From: Muribaculaceae bacterium
Lineage (GTDB): Bacteria; Bacteroidota; Bacteroidia; Bacteroidales; Muribaculaceae
Assembly (NCBI GenBank): GCA_029062985.1
Contig: JAIDPA010000224.1
Location: forward strand, 1-36,889
Length of the DNA stretch: 36,889 bases
Reading direction: 5' to 3'
Made by a program: the position numbers and the translations under genes. This document shows, one piece after another, positions 1 through 6,351 of the stretch. Within the stretch, counting starts at the first letter, position 1, and each line of letters starts with the position of its first letter. The notes under the pieces are model-generated. The model was not told the DNA's origin and did no database searches. It saw nothing but the letters and a program-made list of their open reading frames with translations.

Positions 1-39
1 AATAACCCAATCACCAACCTCTATCCTCACACCTCCCTC

Positions 40-175
40 CTAATTCCTCCCACCTAATTCCTACAGCCTAATTCCTACCACCTAATGCCTACAGCCTATT
101 GCCTAACACCTAATGCCTACAGCCTATTGCCTAACACCTAATGCCTAATTGCCTAACCTGATAACCCTCAACTTG
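40..175. repeat. CCTAnnn heptamer minisatellite
   Basis: This is a run of 7-base units of the form CCTAnnn (CCTAATG, CCTACAG, CCTATTG, CCTAACA), with less regular copies at the left edge. Four heptamers make a 28-bp higher-order unit. It is perfectly repeated at 79-106 and 107-134, and partly again at 135-147. Similar heptamer runs occur in other intergenic gaps of the window, so this looks like a dispersed family of intergenic spacers. There is no coding potential and the units are too short for a CRISPR array. Confidence 0.85.
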
Positions 176-216
176 AGCTTGCGAAAGTTGAATTAAAAAA
201 AATAAACCGAAAAAAA

Positions 217-248
217 TTTGGCAAACCGAAAAAAAGGCATTAACTTTG
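217..248 (+). promoter_or_regulatory. Bacteroidetes-type promoter of the tRNA-Leu gene
   Basis: A -33 box TTTG (217-220) is separated by exactly 20 nt from a -7 box TAACTTTG (241-248), a full match to the Bacteroidetes sigma-ABfr consensus TTTG-N19/20-TAnnTTTG. The mature tRNA begins at 259, so the transcript would start a few bases before it. Confidence 0.85.
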
Positions 249-258
249 CAAAGCAAAA

Positions 259-339
259 GCCCAGGTGGCGGAATGGTAGACGCGCTCGTTTCAGGTGCGA
301 GTGCTGCGAGGCGTGCAGGTTCGAGTCCTGTTCTGGGCA
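259..339 (+). tRNA. tRNA-Leu (anticodon CAG)
   Basis: A class II tRNA of 81 nt. The acceptor stem is GCCCAGG (259-265) paired with TCTGGGC (332-338), with discriminator A339. The anticodon stem is CTCGT/GCGAG (285-289/297-301) and the seven-base loop has anticodon CAG at 292-294. There is a long variable arm and a T arm with TTCGAGTCC. CCA is not encoded. The 3' end is the attachment site of the adjacent integrative element, so bases 327-339 have been reconstituted by integration without loss of function. Confidence 0.96.
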
Positions 340-342
340 CAA
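327..342 (+). other. attL: left 16-bp direct repeat in the tRNA 3' end
   Basis: The sequence CCTGTTCTGGGCACAA recurs in direct orientation at 6352-6367. It covers the last bases of the tRNA T arm, the 3' acceptor strand and three bases beyond. This is the classic footprint of a tyrosine recombinase that uses a tRNA 3' end as attachment site. The integrase gene lies just inside the right copy. Confidence 0.9.
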
Positions 343-345
343 AAT

Positions 346-379
346 AAGCCCCTTAACTCATTGATGTTAAGGGGCTTTT
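346..379. terminator. Hairpin terminator downstream of the tRNA, supplied by the element
   Basis: A perfect 12-bp stem AAGCCCCTTAAC (346-357) / GTTAAGGGGCTT (366-377) with an 8-nt loop is followed by T residues. It lies 6 bp beyond the tRNA, inside the integrated element, so it replaces the chromosomal terminator that was displaced to 6373-6415. Confidence 0.85.
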
Positions 380-386
380 AATTTTT

Positions 387-407
387 CAATAAGCAACCAA
401 TAAGCAA
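387..407 (+). repeat. Left arm-type integrase repeat
   Basis: Two CAATAAGCAA units are separated by a single C, so they repeat every 11 bp, one helical turn. An identical 21-bp copy in the same orientation lies at 6216-6236. In the excised circle the two copies would flank the core at about 44 bp and 115 bp, the arrangement expected of arm-type sites for a lambda-like integrase or its excisionase. Confidence 0.75.
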
Positions 408-419
408 ATTACAACACCA

Positions 420-594
420 CCCCTCACTTTTGAGGCTCTTTTTGGGGTGTCGGGCTTGCTCCCTGTGTCGCTCCTGTGGAGGTGTCAATTACTGAATCAG
501 TAACCGGGTGTTTCTCCTGTTGAGGTGTCGGGTAATTACTGAATCGGTAATAACAGGGGCTGAGGTGTGGAGGTGGTCCGGCTGTGTCCTCGGG
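420..594. other. Gene-poor stretch with repeated palindromes; possible read-through tail
   Basis: No start codon-headed gene is convincing here. Two degenerate direct copies of a roughly 45-bp segment each contain the palindrome TTACTGAnTCAGTAA (489-503, 536-550) and a GGAGGTGTC-type motif. On the minus strand the frame of the 90-aa gene stays open after its TAA (595-597) for 56 codons, to a TGA at 424-426. It would encode a Pro/Thr-rich tail containing TDSVIDTSTG, almost the same peptide found in the 282-aa protein of this element (EMVIDTSTG). It may be a truncated C-terminus or a remnant. Confidence 0.5.
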
Positions 595-867
595 TTATAT
601 GCTCTTGAAGTCGGTAGCGTCTAATGTGCCTCCAATAAGGGTTGTTAATACTCTCATTCCCCATTTATCCACCTCCAACCATCTTTCAACAGCCTCTCGG
701 TAGTAAGGATAATCACAATTGCCCCAAACGCTCTCAATCCATCTAATTAGGCTATTGAAAGCCTCATCTATCTGTTTCATTGCCTCAATCCCTCTTGCCG
801 TGTCGGGATCTACTTCAATAAAAATCTTTCCCGGGTCTGTTGCCGGGGCGCTCTGCTCAATTTCCAT
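595..867 (-). CDS. Hypothetical 90-aa protein of the integrative element
   Basis: A small acidic protein (residues such as AIEAMKQIDEAFNSL and WIESVWGNCDYPYY) that I do not recognise. It is the last gene on the left of the element and reads toward the tRNA. A good promoter lies about 150 bp upstream (1017-1048), leaving a long leader with a 7-bp hairpin. The frame continues open past its stop for 56 codons, so the protein may be a truncated form of a longer one. There is no signal peptide or membrane segment. Codon use resembles its neighbours. Confidence 0.6.
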   Translation of the reverse strand: MEIEQSAPATDPGKIFIEVDPDTARGIEAMKQIDEAFNSLIRWIESVWGNCDYPYYREAVERWLEVDKWGMRVLTTLIGGTLDATDFKSI

Positions 868-979
868 TTTCTAAGATTTAGGAATAAAAAAAGCCCTCTG
901 TTTAGGTGTCCTCGGTCGTTGAGTAACCGTGTGGGTGTTTCCACTACCACCACCATACAAAGGGCAAATAAGGTACTTA

Positions 980-998
980 CAACCGCTTGTGGCGGTTG
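980..998. other. Hairpin in the leader of the 90-aa gene
   Basis: A stem of CAACCGC/GCGGTTG (980-986/992-998) with a 5-nt loop lies about 20 nt downstream of the predicted minus-strand start site. It could be a leader structure or part of a regulatory site. No further element was identified around it. Confidence 0.45.
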
Positions 999-1016
999 CT
1001 CAACGTTTAGGGATAG

Positions 1017-1048
1017 CAAAGTTAATGAAAATATCCAAACGCTCCAAA
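1017..1048 (-). promoter_or_regulatory. Promoter for the 90-aa gene
   Basis: Reading the minus strand, TTTG (1048-1045), 20 nt, then TAACTTTG (1024-1017). This is a full consensus match. The transcript would start near 1010 and run through the leader hairpin to the ATG at 867. Confidence 0.75.
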
Positions 1049-1184
1049 TCGGCTCTCCTGTGGCTCTCTCAAAAGTATTTGAAATTACAATACTTTTAAA
1101 CCTCCTCCCGATCCCTCGGCAATATTCTAACTCACTTTAACTCATCATAACTCAACCTAACTCACTTAGATTTTCAACAGGATC

Positions 1185-1350
1185 AAAAAAATGATTGTTT
1201 CCTAATTGTAACCTGTGGGAAACATTAACGGTAACACTAAAGCAATATGTTTCTGCCTGTGTTTCCCATAGAAACATATCAGTTAAACTTTGCCTCAAAT
1301 ATTGAGGTAAAAACAGGGGCAAAACAAAGGGCAAAAACAGGGGTAAAACA
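1185..1350. other. Candidate replication origin of the element
   Basis: A non-coding stretch between the two transcription units, rich in structure. A perfect 10-bp inverted repeat ATATGTTTCT/AGAAACATAT (1245-1254/1270-1279) encloses a 15-nt loop. Just left of it GTGGGAAAC (1216-1224) faces GTTTCCCA in the loop. To the right are two 17-bp iteron-like repeats AAAAACAGGGG(C/T)AAAAC at 1309-1325 and 1333-1349, spaced 24 bp apart. Because the element encodes a gene II/X-type initiator, a double-strand origin with a nick site in the hairpin is plausible. No nick motif can be assigned by eye. Confidence 0.45.
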
Positions 1351-1381
1351 TAACCTAACCGGGAATCTTAATTGTTGAGGT

Positions 1382-1543
1382 TTAGCCCCCATCCTCGCCC
1401 CCTGTGCTGTCAATCTCTTTCATCAGTTCCTCAAAGTAATTGTAACCCTCTAACCCCTCGGGCATATCAAGGGTATTAATATAGCCCTGTTTGAGCCATT
1501 TAAGCAATATCAGCCTCTTTTCTCGGTCTAATGGTATCTTCAT
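1382..1543 (-). CDS. 53-aa hypothetical protein
   Basis: A 54-codon frame from ATG (1543) to TAA (1382-1384), starting MKIPLDREKRLILLKWL. Its first 25 residues resemble the start of the next protein upstream (MIIPLTQEERRELLKAV): both have M-x-I-P-L, a basic/acidic stretch, LLK, and a G followed by a short hydrophobic segment and T. The two may therefore be diverged tandem paralogues. It is the last gene of the rep operon, 22 bp after the 65-aa gene. Function unknown. Confidence 0.6.
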   Translation of the reverse strand: MKIPLDREKRLILLKWLKQGYINTLDMPEGLEGYNYFEELMKEIDSTGGEDGG

Positions 1544-1565
1544 ATTATCTCAACATTAAAAGCCC

Positions 1566-1763
1566 TTAAAACGGCTTATTTGGCGTTATATCCAATTTCC
1601 TCATTAGTTCTCTTATCTCATTATCCAATTCCTCATCTGTCATTTGAGAATAAGGATCTGCAAACATATCGGCAATCCTCGGGATTGTGGAGGTGTCTAA
1701 ACGCCCATTGCCAACAGCTTTCAACAATTCCCTCCTCTCCTCCTGTGTCAATGGTATAATCAT
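1566..1763 (-). CDS. 65-aa hypothetical protein
   Basis: A small charged protein, largely helical by composition, with C-terminal segment TDEELDNEIRELMRKLDI. Its ATG overlaps the stop of the preceding 106-aa gene by 4 bp, implying translational coupling. The N-terminus is similar to that of the 53-aa protein that follows. It contains the peptide LDTSTIP, whose codons include one of the ten TGTGGAGG octamers of the element (on the opposite strand). I do not recognise a family. Confidence 0.7.
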   Translation of the reverse strand: MIIPLTQEERRELLKAVGNGRLDTSTIPRIADMFADPYSQMTDEELDNEIRELMRKLDITPNKPF

Positions 1764-2080
1764 AGCCCACCCCCTTTCTCATCCTCGGGAATCTCGCTTG
1801 TGAGTTCTGAAATGATAATATCCAAATCCTCATCTGACAACTTGGAATAGTCGATCTTGGCACTTACCGCCTGTTGCTTGGGTACAACATAGCCCATCAG
1901 CCTTTCAAGGATCTGCAAACGCTCCCGGGGTGTGAGTGCCTGTAAATCTTCCTCCATCTGCTTTCTGTTTTTATCAATCAGTCTTGCCAACCAATCTCTA
2001 ACTTTGGAGGTTGTTTTGTTTGGAGTGCCTTTTTTTCTCCCTCCCATCCTCCCTCTGCCATCGTTTTTCTCTCTTGCCAT
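1760..2080 (-). CDS. 106-aa protein with GRKKGTPNK basic N-terminus
   Basis: The protein starts with a strongly basic segment, GGRKKGTPNKTTSKVRDWLA. This G-R-x-K-G-x-x-N-K pattern is common at the N-terminus of small phage or plasmid proteins, some annotated as terminase-small-subunit-like or DNA-binding. A helical, acidic C-terminal half follows (KLSDEDLDIIISELTSEIPEDE). It is coupled by a 4-bp overlap to the 65-aa gene and lies 35 bp after rep. A nucleic-acid-binding accessory role is an inference from composition only. Confidence 0.7.
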   Translation of the reverse strand: MAREKNDGRGRMGGRKKGTPNKTTSKVRDWLARLIDKNRKQMEEDLQALTPRERLQILERLMGYVVPKQQAVSAKIDYSKLSDEDLDIIISELTSEIPEDEKGGGL

Positions 2081-2115
2081 AACTATTTTAAACTATTTTA
2101 GTGGTTAGGGGGTGC

Positions 2116-3063
2116 TTACCGGTAGAATCTGACAGCCTCGGCAATCTTCTTATCAAGTTCGGTTATTGCCTCGCTCGGGGTTGTTAGGCTCTCTCTCACC
2201 TTACAGGAATCCTTAACCGCCTGTCTTAAATCAAACGCTTGCTTGGCTGTCAAATCTCCTTTTCTCTGTGCCTCGGCTATCTGCTCCATCATAGCAACCT
2301 CACCGCCCATCTGCTCAATGTATGCCAACCGCCCCAACAGGTCAAAATCTCGCTTGGTTTTCATAAACTGAAAATTTGGTGTTATGTCATTGATCTTCCT
2401 TATTGCCCGGTAATCATCCCTCCACCTGTTGAGCAATTCAATATAGAATCTCTCATCATACAGGGTTAAACCCCTTACCGCCTCCATCTTGAAAACAGCC
2501 CCCAATCTCCCGATATATCTTTGCTCATACCTCAACACATTGGAGGATTGGTATAACTCGGGTATCGGCTCGCCCTTTTCTTTCTGCTCCTGGATCTTAT
2601 CATAAAAGATTATCTGCTTTCCTGTCTTGGAGTAATACAAACTATTGGGTTGAGGCAATCGGTTGTAATAATTCAACATTCCCAAATGATTGAAATAAAC
2701 CTGTGGAGGCTGTCTAACACATAGGTTCTCGGCTATATCCAACCGCTTAATCTCGGCTTGGCTTATATCCAAATGTAAGGAATCAGAAACCTTTTCAACA
2801 GCCCTCTTAATGTCGGCTCTCCCCATAGTGTGGAAATTATCACCAAAAACATACTTGCATAGTGAGCCATCCCCAACCCTTAACTGCCATCTGCTAACCG
2901 ATACTTTCAAGTTATCAAGTGAGCCTGTTATTACTTCCTCCCCTCTGTAATTGTGGAGGCTTATAGTGTCGGGGTTGAGGTGTTGTGAAATCTCATCAAG
3001 GAAATCCACATCACCTCTTACCTCGGCTTGGCTTATACTGAAATTAACCGTGTCTAACATCAT
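2116..3063 (-). CDS. Phage/plasmid replication initiator, gene II/X family
   Basis: A 315-aa protein with the landmarks of the Bacteroidetes branch of the filamentous-phage gene II / CRI replication family: DGSLCKYVFGDNF (around 66-78), KRLDIAENL (around 105-113), QIIFYDKIQE (around 149-158) and LRYEQRYIGRL (around 177-187). Such proteins nick one strand of an origin and start rolling-circle replication. The gene lies mid-operon between the excisionase-like and 152-aa genes upstream and the GRKKGTPNK gene downstream. It implies that the excised element can replicate. Length is normal for the family and no frameshift is seen. Confidence 0.85.
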   Translation of the reverse strand: MMLDTVNFSISQAEVRGDVDFLDEISQHLNPDTISLHNYRGEEVITGSLDNLKVSVSRWQLRVGDGSLCKYVFGDNFHTMGRADIKRAVEKVSDSLHLDISQAEIKRLDIAENLCVRQPPQVYFNHLGMLNYYNRLPQPNSLYYSKTGKQIIFYDKIQEQKEKGEPIPELYQSSNVLRYEQRYIGRLGAVFKMEAVRGLTLYDERFYIELLNRWRDDYRAIRKINDITPNFQFMKTKRDFDLLGRLAYIEQMGGEVAMMEQIAEAQRKGDLTAKQAFDLRQAVKDSCKVRESLTTPSEAITELDKKIAEAVRFYR

Positions 3064-3100
3064 TGGATTACTGAAACAGGAATTTCAAACGGCTTACTAT

Positions 3101-3122
3101 CGCGTGTGTGCGCGTGCGCGTG
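3101..3122. other. 22-nt perfectly alternating purine-pyrimidine tract
   Basis: Between rep and the 152-aa gene, 22 consecutive bases alternate C/T with G, built only of CG and TG/GT steps. Such tracts can adopt Z-DNA under negative supercoiling. It lies in an otherwise ordinary 83-bp gap, so composition alone does not explain it. Confidence 0.6.
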
Positions 3123-3146
3123 AGGGATTGTTCACTTTGTAAACTT

Positions 3147-3605
3147 TTAACCCGGTGCATTGGTCGGGGTGGCTCTCTTTCTTAACGCCTCAATCTCCTC
3201 ATCCAATTCACCATCTACAAACAGGCTGAAAAGCCCTGTCTTGTGGTTTTTCAGTCCTCGGGCAACAAACACCTCCACGCTCTTGTAATCCTCGGCAAAC
3301 AGGAATAACAAAGCGTCATTAGTGCCTACCATATCCCCAAACCCAAACAGGGGGGTTTCAAGGTCGGGGGTGTAAACGGTTGATAAATTCTTAGTGTCGG
3401 TTATTGCCATTCCTCCTTTTCTCTGTGCCTCGGCTTTAAACTGCTCGGGGGTCGTTCCATAGTAAAATTTAAACCGCTTATCCCTCCCACGCTGTGCCAA
3501 TGCCTCAAAGGGTTCATAACCGCCTGTGGAGGCTGTGCAATCCATTCTCAGCTTACTTTTACAGGTCGGCAATTTAGCCATCTTGTAGTAATCGGTTAAT
3601 CTCAT
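3147..3605 (-). CDS. 152-aa hypothetical protein between excisionase-like gene and rep
   Basis: A soluble protein without a signal peptide. The N-terminal third is basic (YYKMAKLPTCKSKLRM, QRGRDKRFKFYYG) and the C-terminal third has hydrophobic strands followed by an acidic helix (LFVDGELDEEIEALRKR). Its start overlaps the stop of the HTH gene by 4 bp, so the two are coupled, and rep follows after the alternating tract. I do not recognise the family. A role in replication or control of the element is suggested only by position. Confidence 0.75.
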   Translation of the reverse strand: MRLTDYYKMAKLPTCKSKLRMDCTASTGGYEPFEALAQRGRDKRFKFYYGTTPEQFKAEAQRKGGMAITDTKNLSTVYTPDLETPLFGFGDMVGTNDALLFLFAEDYKSVEVFVARGLKNHKTGLFSLFVDGELDEEIEALRKRATPTNAPG

Positions 3606-3895
3606 CGCTTACCTCCTTTCTCCATCAGAATCTTATTGACTCGGTCGCTTATCTCGGTTGCTGTGGCACATCTGTTTTGCTGTAACCATTCCTCAACCTC
3701 TGCCCGGTTGAAATATACCATTTTCCCCATCGGCTTGTAATGGGGGATCTCTCCCCTCATTGTCAGTTTATACAGGTAACTTTTGGAAATCCCCATATAT
3801 CGGGCTGTTTCCTCGGCTGTCAGTACCTCTTTGGTACAAAACAGGGTCTTATCAATTACTGAATCAGTAATCTTTTGTAATTCCTCTTTTCCCAT
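3602..3895 (-). CDS. Excisionase/MerR-like HTH protein
   Basis: A 97-aa protein with a helix-turn-helix of the excisionase-family type (HTH_17): LTAEETARYMGISKSYLYKL, then EIPHYKPMGKMVYFNRAEVEEWL. These small proteins direct excision or regulate mobile elements. It is the first gene of the rep operon. Its codons 8-13 (ITDSVI) contain a copy of the element's TTACTGAATCAGTAA palindrome (3856-3870), which could be an operator inside the gene. A promoter and a second palindrome lie upstream. Confidence is high for the fold and moderate for the excisionase role. Confidence 0.85.
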   Translation of the reverse strand: MGKEELQKITDSVIDKTLFCTKEVLTAEETARYMGISKSYLYKLTMRGEIPHYKPMGKMVYFNRAEVEEWLQQNRCATATEISDRVNKILMEKGGKR

Positions 3896-3974
3896 TATTT
3901 ATCTTGTGGAATTAAGGGTTAAACAATAGGCTCGGGGCTTGGCACGTCTGACAATCCTTTGCCTGTTATTTGGT

Positions 3975-3987
3975 GTTTTCTGAAAAC
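3975..3987. promoter_or_regulatory. 13-bp palindrome GTTTTC-T-GAAAAC upstream of the HTH gene
   Basis: A perfect dyad lies between the predicted -7 box (3993-4000) and the start codon at 3895, close to the expected transcription start. It is a reasonable operator for the excisionase-like protein or another repressor. Confidence 0.5.
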
Positions 3988-3992
3988 ATTGG

Positions 3993-4022
3993 CAAAATTA
4001 CAACCCAAAGGAATCTATCAAA
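3993..4022 (-). promoter_or_regulatory. Promoter of the HTH-rep operon
   Basis: On the minus strand the -7 box TAATTTTG is at 4000-3993 and a TTTG is at 4022-4019, separated by 18 nt. This is slightly shorter than the usual spacing. It leaves a leader of about 90 nt before the ATG at 3895. Confidence 0.6.
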
Positions 4023-4053
4023 ATAGGCTAAAATTAGTCTTATTTAAGTCCAT

Positions 4054-4081
4054 AAAAAAAGCCCCTCAATCGGGGGCTTTT
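4054..4081. terminator. Terminator after the integrase operon
   Basis: A hairpin AAAAGCCCC (4057-4065) / GGGGGCTTTT (4072-4081) with loop TCAATC has A and T runs on its two sides, so it could work in both directions. It touches the stop codon of the 282-aa gene and separates the int operon from the HTH-rep operon. Confidence 0.85.
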
Positions 4082-4929
4082 CAGTCAATAAAGATTTTAT
4101 CAATCTCGGTTTTATATCTCATTACATCGGCTCTTATCTCATCGGGTTCTTTCTTTCTCAATAGATCCCCATTGGTAATGTCGGTTGACAACTTCTTTAC
4201 ATCAAAAACTTTTTCAAGATAATTGGTCGGTCGGTGTGGAGGATATACTTTACATAGAAAATAACCTAATTGGGCTTTACCTCCTCGCCCTCCTCCTATT
4301 GTTATCCATCTTAACCCTGTGGAGGTAATTTTAATAAACCCTCTCTCTATTGCCCGGCTAACATACAATCTCGCCTCGGGGGTGTCTAACTCGGGGTATT
4401 TCTCCCACCACTCGGGGGTTAATCCTGTGGAGGTGTCAATTACCATTTCAGTAATAACCGGGGTTGAGGTGGCGGGTTGAGGTATTATATTTGTAAAGAT
4501 CGGCTGTAATAATCTCGCTTCTCTCAATATTGCTCCTATTTCTCCCCATAGATCATAAACCTCAACAATGAATAAAAACTCATCATTCTTTTCAATCAAC
4601 CTCCTCACCTCGCTTTTATTGCCGATTGATAGATTATATTTAACCTCTCCATCCCATCCCCATTGTGCCTCATCCAATTTCCAATAAATAGAGTTAAGGA
4701 AATCAATATCTATCATTCCAAAGGTGCTTTCATATAACCTCCTGTCCTCATTCTCCAATATATAACTTGCCAATCCCTTAATCTGCTCCACGCTCGGGGC
4801 AAAAGGGATATTGAAGGGGATATATTTGAAATCCTCATATCTCTCATCCTTACCCTCGGCACAACCTTTCAATGTTTCATACAGGGTTCTAAATAACACC
4901 GCTGTTTCTAATGCCTCATCCTTTTTCAT
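4081..4929 (-). CDS. 282-aa hypothetical protein downstream of integrase
   Basis: A cytosolic protein of unknown function, coupled to int (13-bp gap). The N-terminal half is helical and acidic. A Pro/Thr/Ser linker follows (PQPATSTPVITEMVIDTSTG, about 150-170). The C-terminal part (EWWEKYPELDTPEARLY to KAQLGYFLCKVY) resembles the winged, surface-basic C-terminal regions of several unnamed Bacteroidetes mobile-element proteins. The linker peptide recurs almost unchanged in the open frame after the 90-aa gene, and its DNA carries the element's palindrome and octamer repeats. Function cannot be named. Confidence 0.75.
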   Translation of the reverse strand: MKKDEALETAVLFRTLYETLKGCAEGKDERYEDFKYIPFNIPFAPSVEQIKGLASYILENEDRRLYESTFGMIDIDFLNSIYWKLDEAQWGWDGEVKYNLSIGNKSEVRRLIEKNDEFLFIVEVYDLWGEIGAILREARLLQPIFTNIIPQPATSTPVITEMVIDTSTGLTPEWWEKYPELDTPEARLYVSRAIERGFIKITSTGLRWITIGGGRGGKAQLGYFLCKVYPPHRPTNYLEKVFDVKKLSTDITNGDLLRKKEPDEIRADVMRYKTEIDKIFID

Positions 4930-4942
4930 ATCCTGTGGAGGT

Positions 4943-6163
4943 TTAAATTGCTAACTCGGGTAGGCTGTTAATTGCCTCCTGTTTGAGGCTGTCAACGGCT
5001 CTTGTATATTTCTCGGTATGTTTCAAACCGCTGTGCCCTAACAGGCTTGCAACGGTCTTAATATTTGCCCCATTGTTGAGGATATTAACAGCAAATGAAT
5101 GCCGGGCACAATGCCACGTTATATGTTTATCAATCCCGGCACGGCTAACCCAATGCCTCAACGCTTTTAAACACATCGTGTGGCTCGGCAAAGGAAATAT
5201 CAGGGAATCTTTGCCCTTTTCATTATCCGGCTCACCGATCAATTTCAATAATCCATCATTAAGGGGGATCACAACACCGCTTGCCGTGCTGTGTCCTTTG
5301 GTCTTGGCTTGCTCAAACCTCAACAGCCTGTTAGAATAATCCACATTGGCAAATGTCAAATCCTTAACATCACACCACCTCAAACCACAATAACAGGAAA
5401 AAATAAAAGCCCTCCTAATATCGGGGTTCTCGCCTGTGTAATGTGTGGCTATCATCTTTCCAACCTCCTCAATGCTCAACACATCTTTTTTCAACGTGCC
5501 ATTGTCAATCTTAATGATTACACCATTGCAGGGGTTCTTTCTCATAACATCAGCCTCAACAGCCGATTTTATTATTTTCTTGAAACGTGCATAAAGCGTG
5601 TGCGCCCCCTCGCCCACAAACCTATTTTGTAGGTACTCGGTAAATGCAACAATCATTGGCTTGGTTATCTGCTCGGGCTTGATCCTCTTGGTGTATTTGG
5701 CAAACTCGGGGGTTGAGGTTAGGAAGTCAATAAAACAGGTTCTCGCCCTCTTAATATGCCTCTTATCCCCTTTGGTGTATGAATCATAATAAGCCTCCAT
5801 CCAATCAAGGAAATTTATATCTTTCTCCTTTTTCAGTCGGTAACCCTCGGCACTCTCTAACAACTGCTGTCCTCGCTCAAACCTTATCTTTTTGGCAATC
5901 TCCAATGTTTCTTTGTTCTGCTGTCGCTCCTGTGGAGTTCTCGGGGCTTGCCATAGGTATAATTTAAGCCTCTCACACTCTCTATTAATTTTCTTATAGG
6001 TAGTGCCATTTTTGCTTTCCACCATTGAATAACCAAAATAAAACTCTAAATATAGGCTATCTCGCCCATCGGTTAAAGCCTGTGCCATTAACTTGGGGTT
6101 ATCTCCTGTGCCTCCCTCTATTAGATAGGTGTTATTTCCTCGGTAGTTCTTTTTTAGTGCCAT
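4943..6163 (-). CDS. Tyrosine recombinase (integrase) of the element
   Basis: A 406-aa Bacteroidetes-type phage integrase. It has an N-terminal arm-binding region, a SAM-like core-binding domain (about 110-210) and a catalytic domain with the full set of residues: R262 (CGLRWCD), K289, H351-x-x-R354 (HCARHSF), H377 (LLGHS) and nucleophile Y386 (EKYTR). It catalyses exchange between the 16-bp att repeats. The gene reads inward from the right end, with its -7 box immediately beside the right arm repeat, so integrase binding could repress its own promoter. It is intact and full length. Confidence 0.95.
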   Translation of the reverse strand: MALKKNYRGNNTYLIEGGTGDNPKLMAQALTDGRDSLYLEFYFGYSMVESKNGTTYKKINRECERLKLYLWQAPRTPQERQQNKETLEIAKKIRFERGQQLLESAEGYRLKKEKDINFLDWMEAYYDSYTKGDKRHIKRARTCFIDFLTSTPEFAKYTKRIKPEQITKPMIVAFTEYLQNRFVGEGAHTLYARFKKIIKSAVEADVMRKNPCNGVIIKIDNGTLKKDVLSIEEVGKMIATHYTGENPDIRRAFIFSCYCGLRWCDVKDLTFANVDYSNRLLRFEQAKTKGHSTASGVVIPLNDGLLKLIGEPDNEKGKDSLIFPLPSHTMCLKALRHWVSRAGIDKHITWHCARHSFAVNILNNGANIKTVASLLGHSGLKHTEKYTRAVDSLKQEAINSLPELAI

Positions 6164-6191
6164 TGTTTTTGCCCTTTATTTCTTTTGCTTG

Positions 6192-6199
6192 CAAAGATA
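6192..6199 (-). promoter_or_regulatory. -7 box of the integrase promoter
   Basis: On the minus strand TATCTTTG (6199-6192) matches TAnnTTTG exactly, 29 bp before the ATG. No clean TTTG is present 20 nt upstream. That position is occupied by the 21-bp arm repeat at 6216-6236, suggesting competition between integrase and RNA polymerase. Confidence 0.65.
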
Positions 6200-6215
6200 A
6201 TATTTTATTTTCATC

Positions 6216-6236
6216 CAATAAGCAACCAATAAGCAA
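6216..6236 (+). repeat. Right arm-type integrase repeat
   Basis: Identical over 21 bp, and in the same orientation, to 387-407. It consists of two CAATAAGCAA units one helical turn apart, located just upstream of int and 115 bp inside attR. Confidence 0.75.
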
Positions 6237-6351
6237 CTTTTTTCAAATCATAGGCTATTTTATGCAATCAAAGGAAATAATCACATCGGTAACCACTTGA
6301 TTTATTGATATGTTTATTTCCCTTATTTTCCTATGATTTTAGGGCTTTATG

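Noticed and set aside
40-175. CRISPR array
   Set aside because: The units are 7 or 28 bp with no unique spacers and no cas genes nearby.
131-340. Minus-strand open frame of 69 codons across the tRNA
   Set aside because: It lies over the tRNA-Leu gene and its promoter and has no protein-like features.
810-1019. Minus-strand frame of 69 codons upstream of the 90-aa gene
   Set aside because: Its start lies upstream of the predicted transcription start at about 1010, and it overlaps the leader and the 90-aa gene in another frame.
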